The position numbers and the translations under genes were made by a program. Below the pieces are notes generated by a model that worked only from the letters and a program-made list of their open reading frames with translations, was not told the origin of the DNA and ran no database searches. Source: Roseibium alexandrii DFL-11 (GTDB lineage: Bacteria; Pseudomonadota; Alphaproteobacteria; Rhizobiales; Stappiaceae). From it: a DNA stretch of 64,000 nt. Where the stretch lies: positions 2,823,203-2,887,202 of the forward strand of contig NZ_CM011002.1 in NCBI RefSeq assembly GCF_000158095.2. Reading direction: 5' to 3'. Positions within the stretch are counted from its first letter, which is position 1, and the number at the start of each line of letters is the position of its first letter. Shown in pieces: positions 18,612 to 25,574 of this stretch.

Positions 18612-18824
18612 ATGCCTTATGTTCATATTCAGGTGACCGATGAAGGTGTCAGCAAAGAACAAAAAGCCGAGTTGATCAAAGGCGCAACCGATCTGCTTGT
18701 CGATGTTCTGAACAAGGAGCCCGCCACGACGTTTGTCGTCATCGAGGAGGTCCCCCTCGAGAACTGGGGCATCGCTGGTGTGCCGGTAACCGAATTCAGG
18801 GCCCGGAGAAAAACCGGGACCTGA
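18612..18824 (+). CDS. 4-oxalocrotonate tautomerase family protein
   Basis: A 70-residue tautomerase. The ATG is followed by Pro-2 (MPYVHIQVTDEG), the catalytic base after removal of Met. It matches the short 4-OT type with the usual VVIEEVPLENWGI strand-turn and a C-terminal Arg-rich end. A TTG two codons earlier would hide Pro and is rejected. Third gene of the HxlR-linked operon; together the three suggest handling of an electrophilic or aromatic compound. Confidence 0.9.
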   Translation: MPYVHIQVTDEGVSKEQKAELIKGATDLLVDVLNKEPATTFVVIEEVPLENWGIAGVPVTEFRARRKTGT

Positions 18825-18836
18825 TGAGAATGACAG

Positions 18837-18865
18837 ACGGTGCCCCGGTCTTTTCGGGGCACCGT
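18837..18865. terminator. Intergenic hairpin between convergent operons
   Basis: A perfect 11-bp stem, ACGGTGCCCCG (18837-18847) and its complement (18855-18865), loop GTCTTTT. It lacks a proper T-run on either side, so it may be a weak terminator or mRNA 3' end stabiliser for the tautomerase and tyrS transcripts. Confidence 0.6.
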
Positions 18866-18874
18866 TGCGCAAGA

Positions 18875-20152
18875 TCACTCGAAGCCGATCAGCGCCTTGC
18901 ACCGTTTGCCGACAGACAGGGATAGGCGGTCATTGGCACCAAGATCGCCGGAGGAAATCCGGCGGCGCGCATCGTCGACCACCCTGTTGTTGAGGCGCAC
19001 ACCACCGCCCTCAACCAACCGCCGGGCTTCGCCATTGGAGGCGGCAAAACCGCTTGCCACCACAAGCTCCAGAAGACCGACCCCTTCAGCCAAGACGGAC
19101 AGGGCCATTGTGTGGGTTGGTTCGGTCAACTCGGCATCGCCTGAGAACAAGGCATCGCCCTGTTCCAGCGCCACCCGCGCTTCTTCCGGGCCATGCACGA
19201 TGGCGGTAACTTGCGTTGCAAGGATCTTCTTGGCCTCGTTCAACTCCGCACCTTGCAACTCCGACAAACGCTCCACCTCGCGCATCGGCAGTTCGGTGAA
19301 GAGACGCAGGAACTTGCCGACATCGGCGTCCGCCGTGTTGCGCCAGAATTGCCAGAAGCCGAAAGGCGACAGATGCTCCGGATGCAGCCAGACAGCGCCC
19401 GACGCGGTCTTGCCCATCTTGGACCCGTTGGCCGTTGTCAGAAGCGGGACGGTCAGCCCGTGCAGCTTGCGCCCGTCGCGGCGGCCAAGCTCGACACCGT
19501 TGACGATGTTGCCCCACTGATCGGAGCCGCCGACCTGCAGAACGCAGTCGTGGCGTTTGGCGAGCTCCAGGAAATCCACGGCCTGCAGCATCATGTAGCA
19601 GAACTCAAGGATCGTCAGCGGCATCTGGGCATCGAGCCGCGACTTGACGCTGTCGAAGGTCATCATCCGGTTGACGGTGAACTGAGAGCCGTAATCGCGC
19701 AGGAACTCCAGGAAGCGGAACTCGTTCAGCCACTCTGCGTTGTCAACCAGCAGCGCCCCTTCCGTTCCATCCATATCCACGAGACGTTCCACCGAGCGGC
19801 GGATGGTCGCCATGTTGGCCGCAATCTGGCGCTCCTCCAGAAGCGGGCGGGCGTCATTACGGAAACTCGGATCGCCAACCTGGCTGGTGCCCCCGCCCAG
19901 AACCACAATCGGCCTGTGCCCCAGTCTCTGCAGCCAGCGCAAGGTCATCAGGGGCATCAAGTGACCGACATGAAGGCTTGCCGCTGTTGCATCAAATCCG
20001 GCGTAAGCGGTGATCGGACCGTCGTTGAGGCGCTTGTCGAGAGCTTCCAGATCAGTGGACTGGTGCACGAGCCCGCGCTCCAGAAGCACGGCAAGAGCTT
20101 CCGATTTGAGCTTTGTCGCCGGTTTTCCGGCTTCGATCATGTGTTTGGTCAT
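18875..20152 (-). CDS. tyrS: Tyrosyl-tRNA synthetase
   Basis: Charges tRNA-Tyr in the cytoplasm. The 425-residue class I synthetase has the tyrosine-binding YAGFDATAASLHVGH with the HIGH motif as HVGH (61-64), GGSDQWGN (207-214), the KMSKS loop as KMGKT (244-248), and a C-terminal S4 RNA-binding domain from about 355. Length is normal. Upstream on the same strand lie a short reading frame rich in tyrosine codons and a strong terminator, so expression is probably governed by attenuation in response to charged tRNA-Tyr. Confidence 0.97.
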   Translation of the reverse strand: MTKHMIEAGKPATKLKSEALAVLLERGLVHQSTDLEALDKRLNDGPITAYAGFDATAASLHVGHLMPLMTLRWLQRLGHRPIVVLGGGTSQVGDPSFRNDARPLLEERQIAANMATIRRSVERLVDMDGTEGALLVDNAEWLNEFRFLEFLRDYGSQFTVNRMMTFDSVKSRLDAQMPLTILEFCYMMLQAVDFLELAKRHDCVLQVGGSDQWGNIVNGVELGRRDGRKLHGLTVPLLTTANGSKMGKTASGAVWLHPEHLSPFGFWQFWRNTADADVGKFLRLFTELPMREVERLSELQGAELNEAKKILATQVTAIVHGPEEARVALEQGDALFSGDAELTEPTHTMALSVLAEGVGLLELVVASGFAASNGEARRLVEGGGVRLNNRVVDDARRRISSGDLGANDRLSLSVGKRCKALIGFE

Positions 20153-20209
20153 TTTCGGCTTCCTGGGTCTTTTGGGGAGTTCCCGCCAGGGGCCGGTATC
20201 TTGAAAACC

Positions 20210-20237
20210 AAAAAGCCGCCTGACGCGGCGGCTTTTT
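20210..20237 (-). terminator. Attenuator terminator in the tyrS leader
   Basis: On the minus strand AAAAAGCCGCC (20237-20227), loop GCGTCA, GGCGGCTTTTT (20220-20210): a perfect 11-bp stem with U-run. It lies between the leader frame and tyrS, 57 bp before the tyrS ATG, so it would stop tyrS transcription. Its 5' arm AGCCGCCG (20233-20226) is complementary to CGGCGGCT (20277-20270) inside the leader frame, giving an alternative antiterminator pairing of 8 bp. Confidence 0.85.
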
Positions 20238-20263
20238 TAGGTTTGATTTGTCAGAGCAAGATC

Positions 20264-20329
20264 CTACGCAGCCGCCGGTATGTCGGTGACGTAATAAAAA
20301 TACACGAAGGATGCGCTCAGCTTGATCAT
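20264..20329 (-). CDS. Putative tyrS leader peptide (21 residues, Tyr-rich)
   Basis: A short frame from ATG (20329) to TAG encodes MIKLSASFVYFYYVTDIPAA plus Ala. Codons 10, 12 and 13 are TAT, TAT and TAC. A ribosome stalled there would leave the downstream CGGCGGCT (20277-20270) free to pair with the terminator's 5' arm; a ribosome reaching the stop codon would cover it and let the terminator form. There is no Shine-Dalgarno sequence, and the predicted transcription start falls at or within a few bases of the ATG, so translation would be leaderless. This is inference from geometry, not from a known family. Confidence 0.72.
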   Translation of the reverse strand: MIKLSASFVYFYYVTDIPAAA

Positions 20330-20334
20330 GGCAA

Positions 20335-20365
20335 TTTAGATGCGCGAGCTGTGAGGCAATGTCAA
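20335..20365 (-). promoter_or_regulatory. Promoter of the tyrS leader transcript
   Basis: TTGACA (20365-20360) overlaps the stop codon of the upstream isochorismatase-like gene. TCTAAA (20340-20335) follows after 19 bases; CATCTA after 17 is an alternative. The start of transcription would be near 20329, the first base of the leader ATG. Confidence 0.6.
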
Positions 20366-21033
20366 GCGGCTTGTTCGGCGTCTCTGACAACCTGCGCGCC
20401 AAGTGCTTCGAGTTCCTTCTTGAAAGTCCCCCACTTTTCCGGCGTGACGGTCATGGTGGCAGGTTCAATGATCTCAACGGAATAGCCGCGGTTGAGCGCC
20501 CCTTTGGCAGTAAACTGGACACACTGGCAGGCATCGAGGCCGGTCAGGCGGAGGTAACCGACATTTTTCCCGGCGAGATAGGCATCCAGCTCCGGATTAG
20601 AGAAGGCATCCCCGATCGCCTTTTCGAAAACGGGCGCGTTGCCTGCCTTCAGATCCTCGTCGAACGCCAGCCCCTTGCGTCCCGGCGTGCCAATGCCACC
20701 CATCAAAAGCTTCATGGCCAGAATGGCCGGCCAGTGGCGAAACACCTGTTTGATCAGGATGACCTCATGATCGGCAGCATGCGCTGCCTCGATTTCGTCA
20801 TTGATGCGCGCAATGCCGCGGGCCCGCTCGTCTTCCGAATAAGGTTTCGGACTATTGCGCGTGAAGTCTTCCTGAACATCAATCACCAGCAAGGCTGTGT
20901 TCGGGCGCGCCGCCCGGTCGATCGGTTTTCCCATGGTCGCCTTGCTTGAAATCCAGACAACCCAGAAAAAATAGCCGGTGGCCCATAGCACCAAGGCACC
21001 CAGACTACTCACGGCTAAAGTCAAAAAAGACAT
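20362..21033 (-). CDS. Isochorismatase-like cysteine hydrolase with membrane anchor
   Basis: Cysteine hydrolases of this family cleave amides or vinyl ethers. The 223-residue product has the catalytic triad pattern: Asp in LLVIDVQEDF (about 52), a Lys in the middle region and the nucleophilic Cys region TGLDACQCVQFTAKGALNRGY. Unusually it begins with a hydrophobic segment (LAVSSLGALVLWATGYFFWVVW), suggesting attachment to the inner membrane. It is followed by the tyrS promoter and preceded by marR on the same strand, 19 bp apart, probably one operon under MarR control. Confidence 0.85.
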   Translation of the reverse strand: MSFLTLAVSSLGALVLWATGYFFWVVWISSKATMGKPIDRAARPNTALLVIDVQEDFTRNSPKPYSEDERARGIARINDEIEAAHAADHEVILIKQVFRHWPAILAMKLLMGGIGTPGRKGLAFDEDLKAGNAPVFEKAIGDAFSNPELDAYLAGKNVGYLRLTGLDACQCVQFTAKGALNRGYSVEIIEPATMTVTPEKWGTFKKELEALGAQVVRDAEQAA

Positions 21034-21052
21034 ATCGAACTCCTAAACAAAC

Positions 21053-21535
21053 TCATTCCAGACCGCGCGGGCGGTTAGGGTCGTCCTCAAATTCTGCAAA
21101 GTGATCGAGCATGGCGCACAGAACCCGTTGGGCTGCCTGAACCTCTTCTTTGGAAAAATGCGCGCTGACAGCATCGATCTCATCGTTTTCCTTTGAACGG
21201 ATCACGCCGAAAACATCTTGGCCGCGCCCTGTCAGAGCAAAAAGCGGCGAACGCTTGTGCGCAGGGTTGGGGCGCCGTTCCAAAAGCCCGAGCTGCTCCA
21301 GCTCGTTGACCATCAGCTGAATTTGCTGTCGGGCTAGAAACAATGACCGGCCAATATCCGGAACGGACAAGGCCCCGGCCTCTTCCAGCACCTCCATGAC
21401 AGCCCGCATGCCGACCGATACGCCGGTGCCGTCCAGCTTTGCCTCAACAGCCCGCGCCAATCGCCGGTGCACCGGCCGGATCAACCGGATCACCTCATAG
21501 AGTTCATCAGAGTTCTGATGCCGTGCTTTTATCAT
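21053..21535 (-). CDS. MarR-family transcriptional regulator
   Basis: A 160-residue winged-helix regulator of the MarR type, which usually senses small phenolic or oxidising ligands. The DNA-binding part is visible as LSVPDIGRSLFLARQQIQLMVNELEQLGLLER with the wing RSPLFALTGRGQDVF. A perfect palindrome overlaps its start codon, which argues for autoregulation. It precedes the isochorismatase-like hydrolase on the same strand. Confidence 0.92.
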   Translation of the reverse strand: MIKARHQNSDELYEVIRLIRPVHRRLARAVEAKLDGTGVSVGMRAVMEVLEEAGALSVPDIGRSLFLARQQIQLMVNELEQLGLLERRPNPAHKRSPLFALTGRGQDVFGVIRSKENDEIDAVSAHFSKEEVQAAQRVLCAMLDHFAEFEDDPNRPRGLE

Positions 21536-21552
21536 GACAATATATTTGTCAT
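21534..21552. promoter_or_regulatory. Perfect palindromic operator at the marR start
   Basis: ATGACAA-TATAT-TTGTCAT is a perfect 7-bp inverted repeat with a 5-base centre, overlapping the first codon of marR. The form suits a MarR dimer. Confidence 0.7.
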
Positions 21553-21589
21553 ATCGACATACCTATTGTCAATATTTTCTTCACTTGAA

Positions 21590-21622
21590 TAAAAACTGGC
21601 GCCCGGATTTTCTCCGGGCGCC
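21590..21622 (-). terminator. Rho-independent terminator after the SbtA-like gene
   Basis: A perfect 10-bp stem (GGCGCCCGGA 21598-21607 with 21613-21622), loop TTTTC, and on the minus strand AGTTTTTATTC. Confidence 0.88.
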
Positions 21623-21649
21623 CGCCAAGTTTCTTCCAGTGTTTTTCCC

Positions 21650-22717
21650 TTAGAACCCGATGACCAGCTCCGCGAGGGTGATGAAGAGCGGGATGCTAAG
21701 GATCGCCACCGGTGTCCCAAGCCCGGTCGAAGACCCTATGTAAGCTGACGGATTGGCTTCCGGCAGAGCCGCCCGCATGGTCGGCGGACCGGAGATGTCA
21801 GAGCTGGAGGCCGCCATGATCGAGAGCAGAACGACGCCGCCGGCAGAGAACCCTGTGAAATGGTGCGCAACAAGACCCATGCCGAACCCAAGCAAACCGT
21901 GCAGCAGCGGCGCTGTCAGGCCGTAGATCAGATAGGCGTGGGCAACTTTCTTAAGCTCCGACAACCGGGCCCAGGCTTCCATACCCATGACAAGCATCAG
22001 GATGGACAGAAGCCCCCGGAAAAGCGGCTCGTAAAAGCTTTCATAGACCGCCTCCGGCCGGGCCAGCAGGCCAATGCCAATGCCAAGCAGCAGGGCAGAG
22101 ATGGCCGGGCTCTTGATCGTATCAACAATGATTCCCTTGGCGAGCTGGCCGTCAAAACCACCGCCAAACCCGAAGCCGCCACCGCCGGAAGACATGGTTG
22201 CCGTGCCGTCAGACTGGACAGTGCCGGCTGCCCGCCGCTCGGCGCTCATCCGCGCCAGGAAAATTGCAGTCACCAGCGCCGCGACATCCATGAACGGGTA
22301 AAGGGCGCCGATGAAGCCTTCATAGTAAATGCCTTCGCTGTCGAGCATCGCCATGCCAGCGGCAAGCGTTGAGGCCGAGACCGCGCCGAACAAACCAGCC
22401 GTTGCCATAGCGTCGGCATTAGAAACGCCCCGCCACATTGCGAGGATCTTGCCGCCAAAGATAACAATCACGACGCCTAAGAGCGCGGCACAGATCGCCG
22501 GAACCGCGAGCGACATGGCATCCGCGGAGCGGACAGAAATCCCGGCACCCAGACCGACCTTCAACAACAGCAGCAAAACAACGAACTTGTAGACCGGCTC
22601 CGGCACTTCCAGCTTGCTGCCCATTGCGGCAATCAGCATGCCGCCCATCAAAAACGCCAGCGTCGGCTTTTGAAATTGCGCTGCAAGCGTCGTGATGATT
22701 TCAAAGAAAATGTCCAT
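21650..22717 (-). CDS. SbtA-like sodium-dependent bicarbonate transport family permease
   Basis: A 355-residue polytopic membrane protein of the DUF897/SbtA family, whose cyanobacterial member co-transports sodium and bicarbonate. About ten hydrophobic segments are visible in two related halves, separated by a glycine-rich cytoplasmic loop (SSGGGGFGFGGGFDG). Conserved stretches include GLFGAVSASTLAAGMAML in the first half and MAASSSDISGPPTMRAALPEANP in the second. I chose ATG 22717, with GAGG nearby; a TTG seven codons earlier is possible. It diverges from a LysR gene with a palindrome between, so it is probably LysR-controlled. The ion carried in proteobacteria is not settled. Confidence 0.82.
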   Translation of the reverse strand: MDIFFEIITTLAAQFQKPTLAFLMGGMLIAAMGSKLEVPEPVYKFVVLLLLLKVGLGAGISVRSADAMSLAVPAICAALLGVVIVIFGGKILAMWRGVSNADAMATAGLFGAVSASTLAAGMAMLDSEGIYYEGFIGALYPFMDVAALVTAIFLARMSAERRAAGTVQSDGTATMSSGGGGFGFGGGFDGQLAKGIIVDTIKSPAISALLLGIGIGLLARPEAVYESFYEPLFRGLLSILMLVMGMEAWARLSELKKVAHAYLIYGLTAPLLHGLLGFGMGLVAHHFTGFSAGGVVLLSIMAASSSDISGPPTMRAALPEANPSAYIGSSTGLGTPVAILSIPLFITLAELVIGF

Positions 22718-22805
22718 TCCGGCCTCGGTTGTCGTCAAAAAGCGTGGTCCGGGGGCTTATGACGCAGTTCGAAGAGAATAAAAAATATATGTTTTATTAT
22801 TTATC

Positions 22806-22822
22806 GTTCTATTTAATAGAAC
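22806..22822. promoter_or_regulatory. Perfect palindrome between the SbtA-like gene and lysR
   Basis: GTTCTATT-T-AATAGAAC, an 8-bp inverted repeat around a single base, 29 bp before the LysR ATG. Its position and T-A ends fit a LysR-type operator. Confidence 0.6.
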
Positions 22823-22851
22823 TATTGATGGTTTGAGCGAGCTGGAAACCG

Positions 22852-23724
22852 ATGGACAACCTCAACTACCACCACTTGCGCTACTTCCGCGAAGTGGCGC
22901 ATGAGGGCAACCTCACTCGGACTGCTGAACGGGTGAACCTGTCACAATCCGCGCTTTCCACTCAAATCCGTCAACTTGAGGCCCGGCTCGGCCATGATCT
23001 TTTCGAGCGGTCCGGGCGTCAGCTTGTTTTGACCGAAGTTGGACGGATTGTGCTCGATCATGCCGACCGGATCTTCGGGACTGGAGAAGAGCTGATCGCA
23101 ACGCTGCAGCGGTCCAGTCAATCCACCCCGCCCTTGCGGGTCGGAGCGCAATCGACCCTTTCGCGGAACTTTCAGATCCGCTTTTTAAAGCCGCTGCTGT
23201 CCAGCGGAGAAGTCGACTTCACCCTGCGGTCCGGCAGCGCCTCAGTCCTGCTGGAAGCTCTAGAATCGCTCGCGCTGGACATTGTCCTGACCACAGATCC
23301 GCCGGACAGCTCCTTGTCCGGAGATTTCACAGCGCACCGGCTGGCTGAACAGAAAGTCACCATTCACGGAACGCCGGAGCGGATTGCCGGAAAAACGCTG
23401 CATCAGCTCTTGAGCGACGAGCCGTTGATTGTTCCCGATGAGAGTTCGATCCGGACAGGTTTCGACAGCCTGGTGGCCCGGCTTGGCATCACCCCGCGCA
23501 TCGTAGCGGATGTTGACGACATGGCCATGGTCCGGCTGCTCGCCCGGGCTGATGTCGGCATCGCCATTGCCCCGCCGGTCGTCATGGCCGACGAGATTGC
23601 TGCCGGCCTCCTGGAGAGCGCCCCTTTTGATCTGCAGATCTTTGAAGCGTTTTACGCGGTCACCGTAACACGGTCGTTTCCGCATCCAATCCTGCGGGAG
23701 TTGCTGACAGGTCAAATGGACTGA
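22852..23724 (+). CDS. LysR-family transcriptional regulator (NhaR-like)
   Basis: A 290-residue LTTR. The helix-turn-helix is at residues 5-62 (LRYFREVAHEGNLTRTAERVNLSQSALSTQI), followed by the linker helix and two-lobed effector-binding domain. The opening NYHHLRYF is typical of the NhaR branch, which often responds to ions. It diverges from the SbtA-like permease, its likely target, and its C-terminus faces the ThDP enzyme gene 23 bp away in the opposite direction. Confidence 0.93.
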   Translation: MDNLNYHHLRYFREVAHEGNLTRTAERVNLSQSALSTQIRQLEARLGHDLFERSGRQLVLTEVGRIVLDHADRIFGTGEELIATLQRSSQSTPPLRVGAQSTLSRNFQIRFLKPLLSSGEVDFTLRSGSASVLLEALESLALDIVLTTDPPDSSLSGDFTAHRLAEQKVTIHGTPERIAGKTLHQLLSDEPLIVPDESSIRTGFDSLVARLGITPRIVADVDDMAMVRLLARADVGIAIAPPVVMADEIAAGLLESAPFDLQIFEAFYAVTVTRSFPHPILRELLTGQMD

Positions 23725-23747
23725 ACCGGGGACCTGTCAGTGGCTCT

Positions 23748-25289
23748 TCAGATAACAGCCTCGATCAGGAACGGACCCTTGGTGTTTGATGCGGTTTTCA
23801 GCGCCTCAGCCAAGCCTTCCTCACTGTCGACCTGCACGCCTTGCACCCCATGGCCGGCGGCCAGTGCCACCCAGTCGAGCAACGGGTTCTCAATATCGAA
23901 CATCGCACTGGCGTTGCGTCCGGGCTTCGGCGCGCCTTGGGCTTCCAGTTCGAAATGCAGGATCTGATAGCCCCGGTTGGCGACAATCACGACCGTGATG
24001 TCCAATTCTTCCCGGGCCGCGGTCCACAGGCTTTGGACCTGATACATGGCGGACCCGTCACCGGAGACCGCAAACACGGGACGATCGGGGCACGCAACCG
24101 CCGCGCCCAGCGCATTTGGCAGGCACTGGCCAATGGAGCCGCCCGTGTTGTTGATCCTGTCATGGGCGGCAGCGACGTTGACAAACGGCCAAATCCCGGC
24201 GCCGGCCGTCACGGCCTCATTGACTATAATGGCCCCTTCCGGGATGGCGTTGGCAAGACCGCGGCCAATCCCTTCGGCAGTCAGCGCCCCCGTCTCAATG
24301 TCCGGAACGTGGCGGCCAATCCGCGCGATGGTCTCGCTGCTATCCACACCCGCAGCGTCCGCCAGCATTTCAAGGGTCCAGAGCACATCCCAGTCGCCAT
24401 AACAGAGCCGGTCCAGCGCGCAACCAGCTGGCTCCGGCGTGGACGGCTTGCCGGGATAGGCGAAAAAGTTCACCGGAGGATCTTCACCAACCAAAACAAT
24501 CCGTGTCTGCCCGGCAAGGAACTCGGCGGTGAGATCAGCATTGTAGGGCAAGCTCTCAAAGGCAACAGCGCCTTCACCGAGTGCAATGCGCGGCGCAAAA
24601 AACGGCGCCAGCAACCGGCAGCCTGTTCTGGCTGCAATCTTGCCGGCCAGTTCCGCCCCCTCTCCGTAAAGTCCGGGGCCACTCACCAAAAGAGCCGCGC
24701 CGGGTTCGCTCAAGGCTTTGGCCGCTGCCATAACGCGATCCTTGTCCGGCCGATGTTTTTGAGCCGGAGGTTGGGCTTTGGCCGGGCCAGTTTGACTGTC
24801 TCCCCACGCACAATCCGCCTGCAGGATTACGGTCGCGATCTCGCCGCCGCGCGCAACCCGGATGGCCTCAGCTCCAGCGCTTGCCACCATGGTGCTGTCG
24901 GTTGCCCGGCGCACCCAATGGGAAATGGATCCCGCCACTCCGTCGAGATCGGCCTGCAGCGGCGCATCATGCTTGAGGTGATAACCAGCATGATCTCCAA
25001 CAATGTTGACGATGCCGGAGTGGCCTTTGCGAGCGTTGTGCAGATTGGCCCAGCCATTGCCAAAGCCAGGCCCGAGATGAAGCAGGGTCCCGGCAACGTT
25101 GCCGCTCATCCGGGCATAGCCATCGGCGGCTCCTGTCACACCGCCTTCAAACAGGCAGAGAATACAGCGCATGTCGGGATGGGTGTCGAGGGCAGCGACA
25201 AAATGCATCTCGGATGTGCCCGGATTGGCAAAGCATACCGACACATCGGACGCCAGCATCGTTTTCACCAGCGCTTCTGCACCGTTCAT
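23748..25289 (-). CDS. ThDP-dependent enzyme, acetolactate synthase large subunit-like
   Basis: A 513-residue thiamine diphosphate enzyme of the acetohydroxyacid synthase/benzoylformate decarboxylase family. The Pyr domain has the catalytic Glu in LFEGGVTGAADGYAR (about 48); the PP domain has the Mg-ThDP motif GDGSAMYQVQSLW to VIVANRGY. It is shorter than true IlvB (about 570-600) and no small subunit is nearby, so it is probably not the biosynthetic enzyme. The reaction, decarboxylation or carboligation of a 2-keto acid, cannot be fixed. It diverges from the hydantoinase-like gene. Confidence 0.85.
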   Translation of the reverse strand: MNGAEALVKTMLASDVSVCFANPGTSEMHFVAALDTHPDMRCILCLFEGGVTGAADGYARMSGNVAGTLLHLGPGFGNGWANLHNARKGHSGIVNIVGDHAGYHLKHDAPLQADLDGVAGSISHWVRRATDSTMVASAGAEAIRVARGGEIATVILQADCAWGDSQTGPAKAQPPAQKHRPDKDRVMAAAKALSEPGAALLVSGPGLYGEGAELAGKIAARTGCRLLAPFFAPRIALGEGAVAFESLPYNADLTAEFLAGQTRIVLVGEDPPVNFFAYPGKPSTPEPAGCALDRLCYGDWDVLWTLEMLADAAGVDSSETIARIGRHVPDIETGALTAEGIGRGLANAIPEGAIIVNEAVTAGAGIWPFVNVAAAHDRINNTGGSIGQCLPNALGAAVACPDRPVFAVSGDGSAMYQVQSLWTAAREELDITVVIVANRGYQILHFELEAQGAPKPGRNASAMFDIENPLLDWVALAAGHGVQGVQVDSEEGLAEALKTASNTKGPFLIEAVI

Positions 25290-25574
25290 GGAAAGCCCCC
25301 TCTTGAAATCTCAAAGCAATTTGAAAGACATGAATGACCCTACCCATATCGGGCAATGAGTTCTCCGGGCAATCAAAAAATCCGCTTGCCCGCAGTCACG
25401 GCGGAGCAAAACTGTTTCATCACTCAGATTTCCAGAACTTCATACAAGCTGCTGCGGCCTCATCCAGACAGTGCCGCGTGAGTTCTCGCGGTTTTTGTTT
25501 GACACAAATAAGGAAACGGTATCCATCGGAGCGCTCCATACGGGACAGCGGATGCTGGTTCCCCAGTTAATTGA

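Noticed and set aside
23841..25337. A 498-codon open frame antisense to the ThDP enzyme gene
   Set aside because: No family signal; the minus strand encodes a complete, motif-bearing enzyme.
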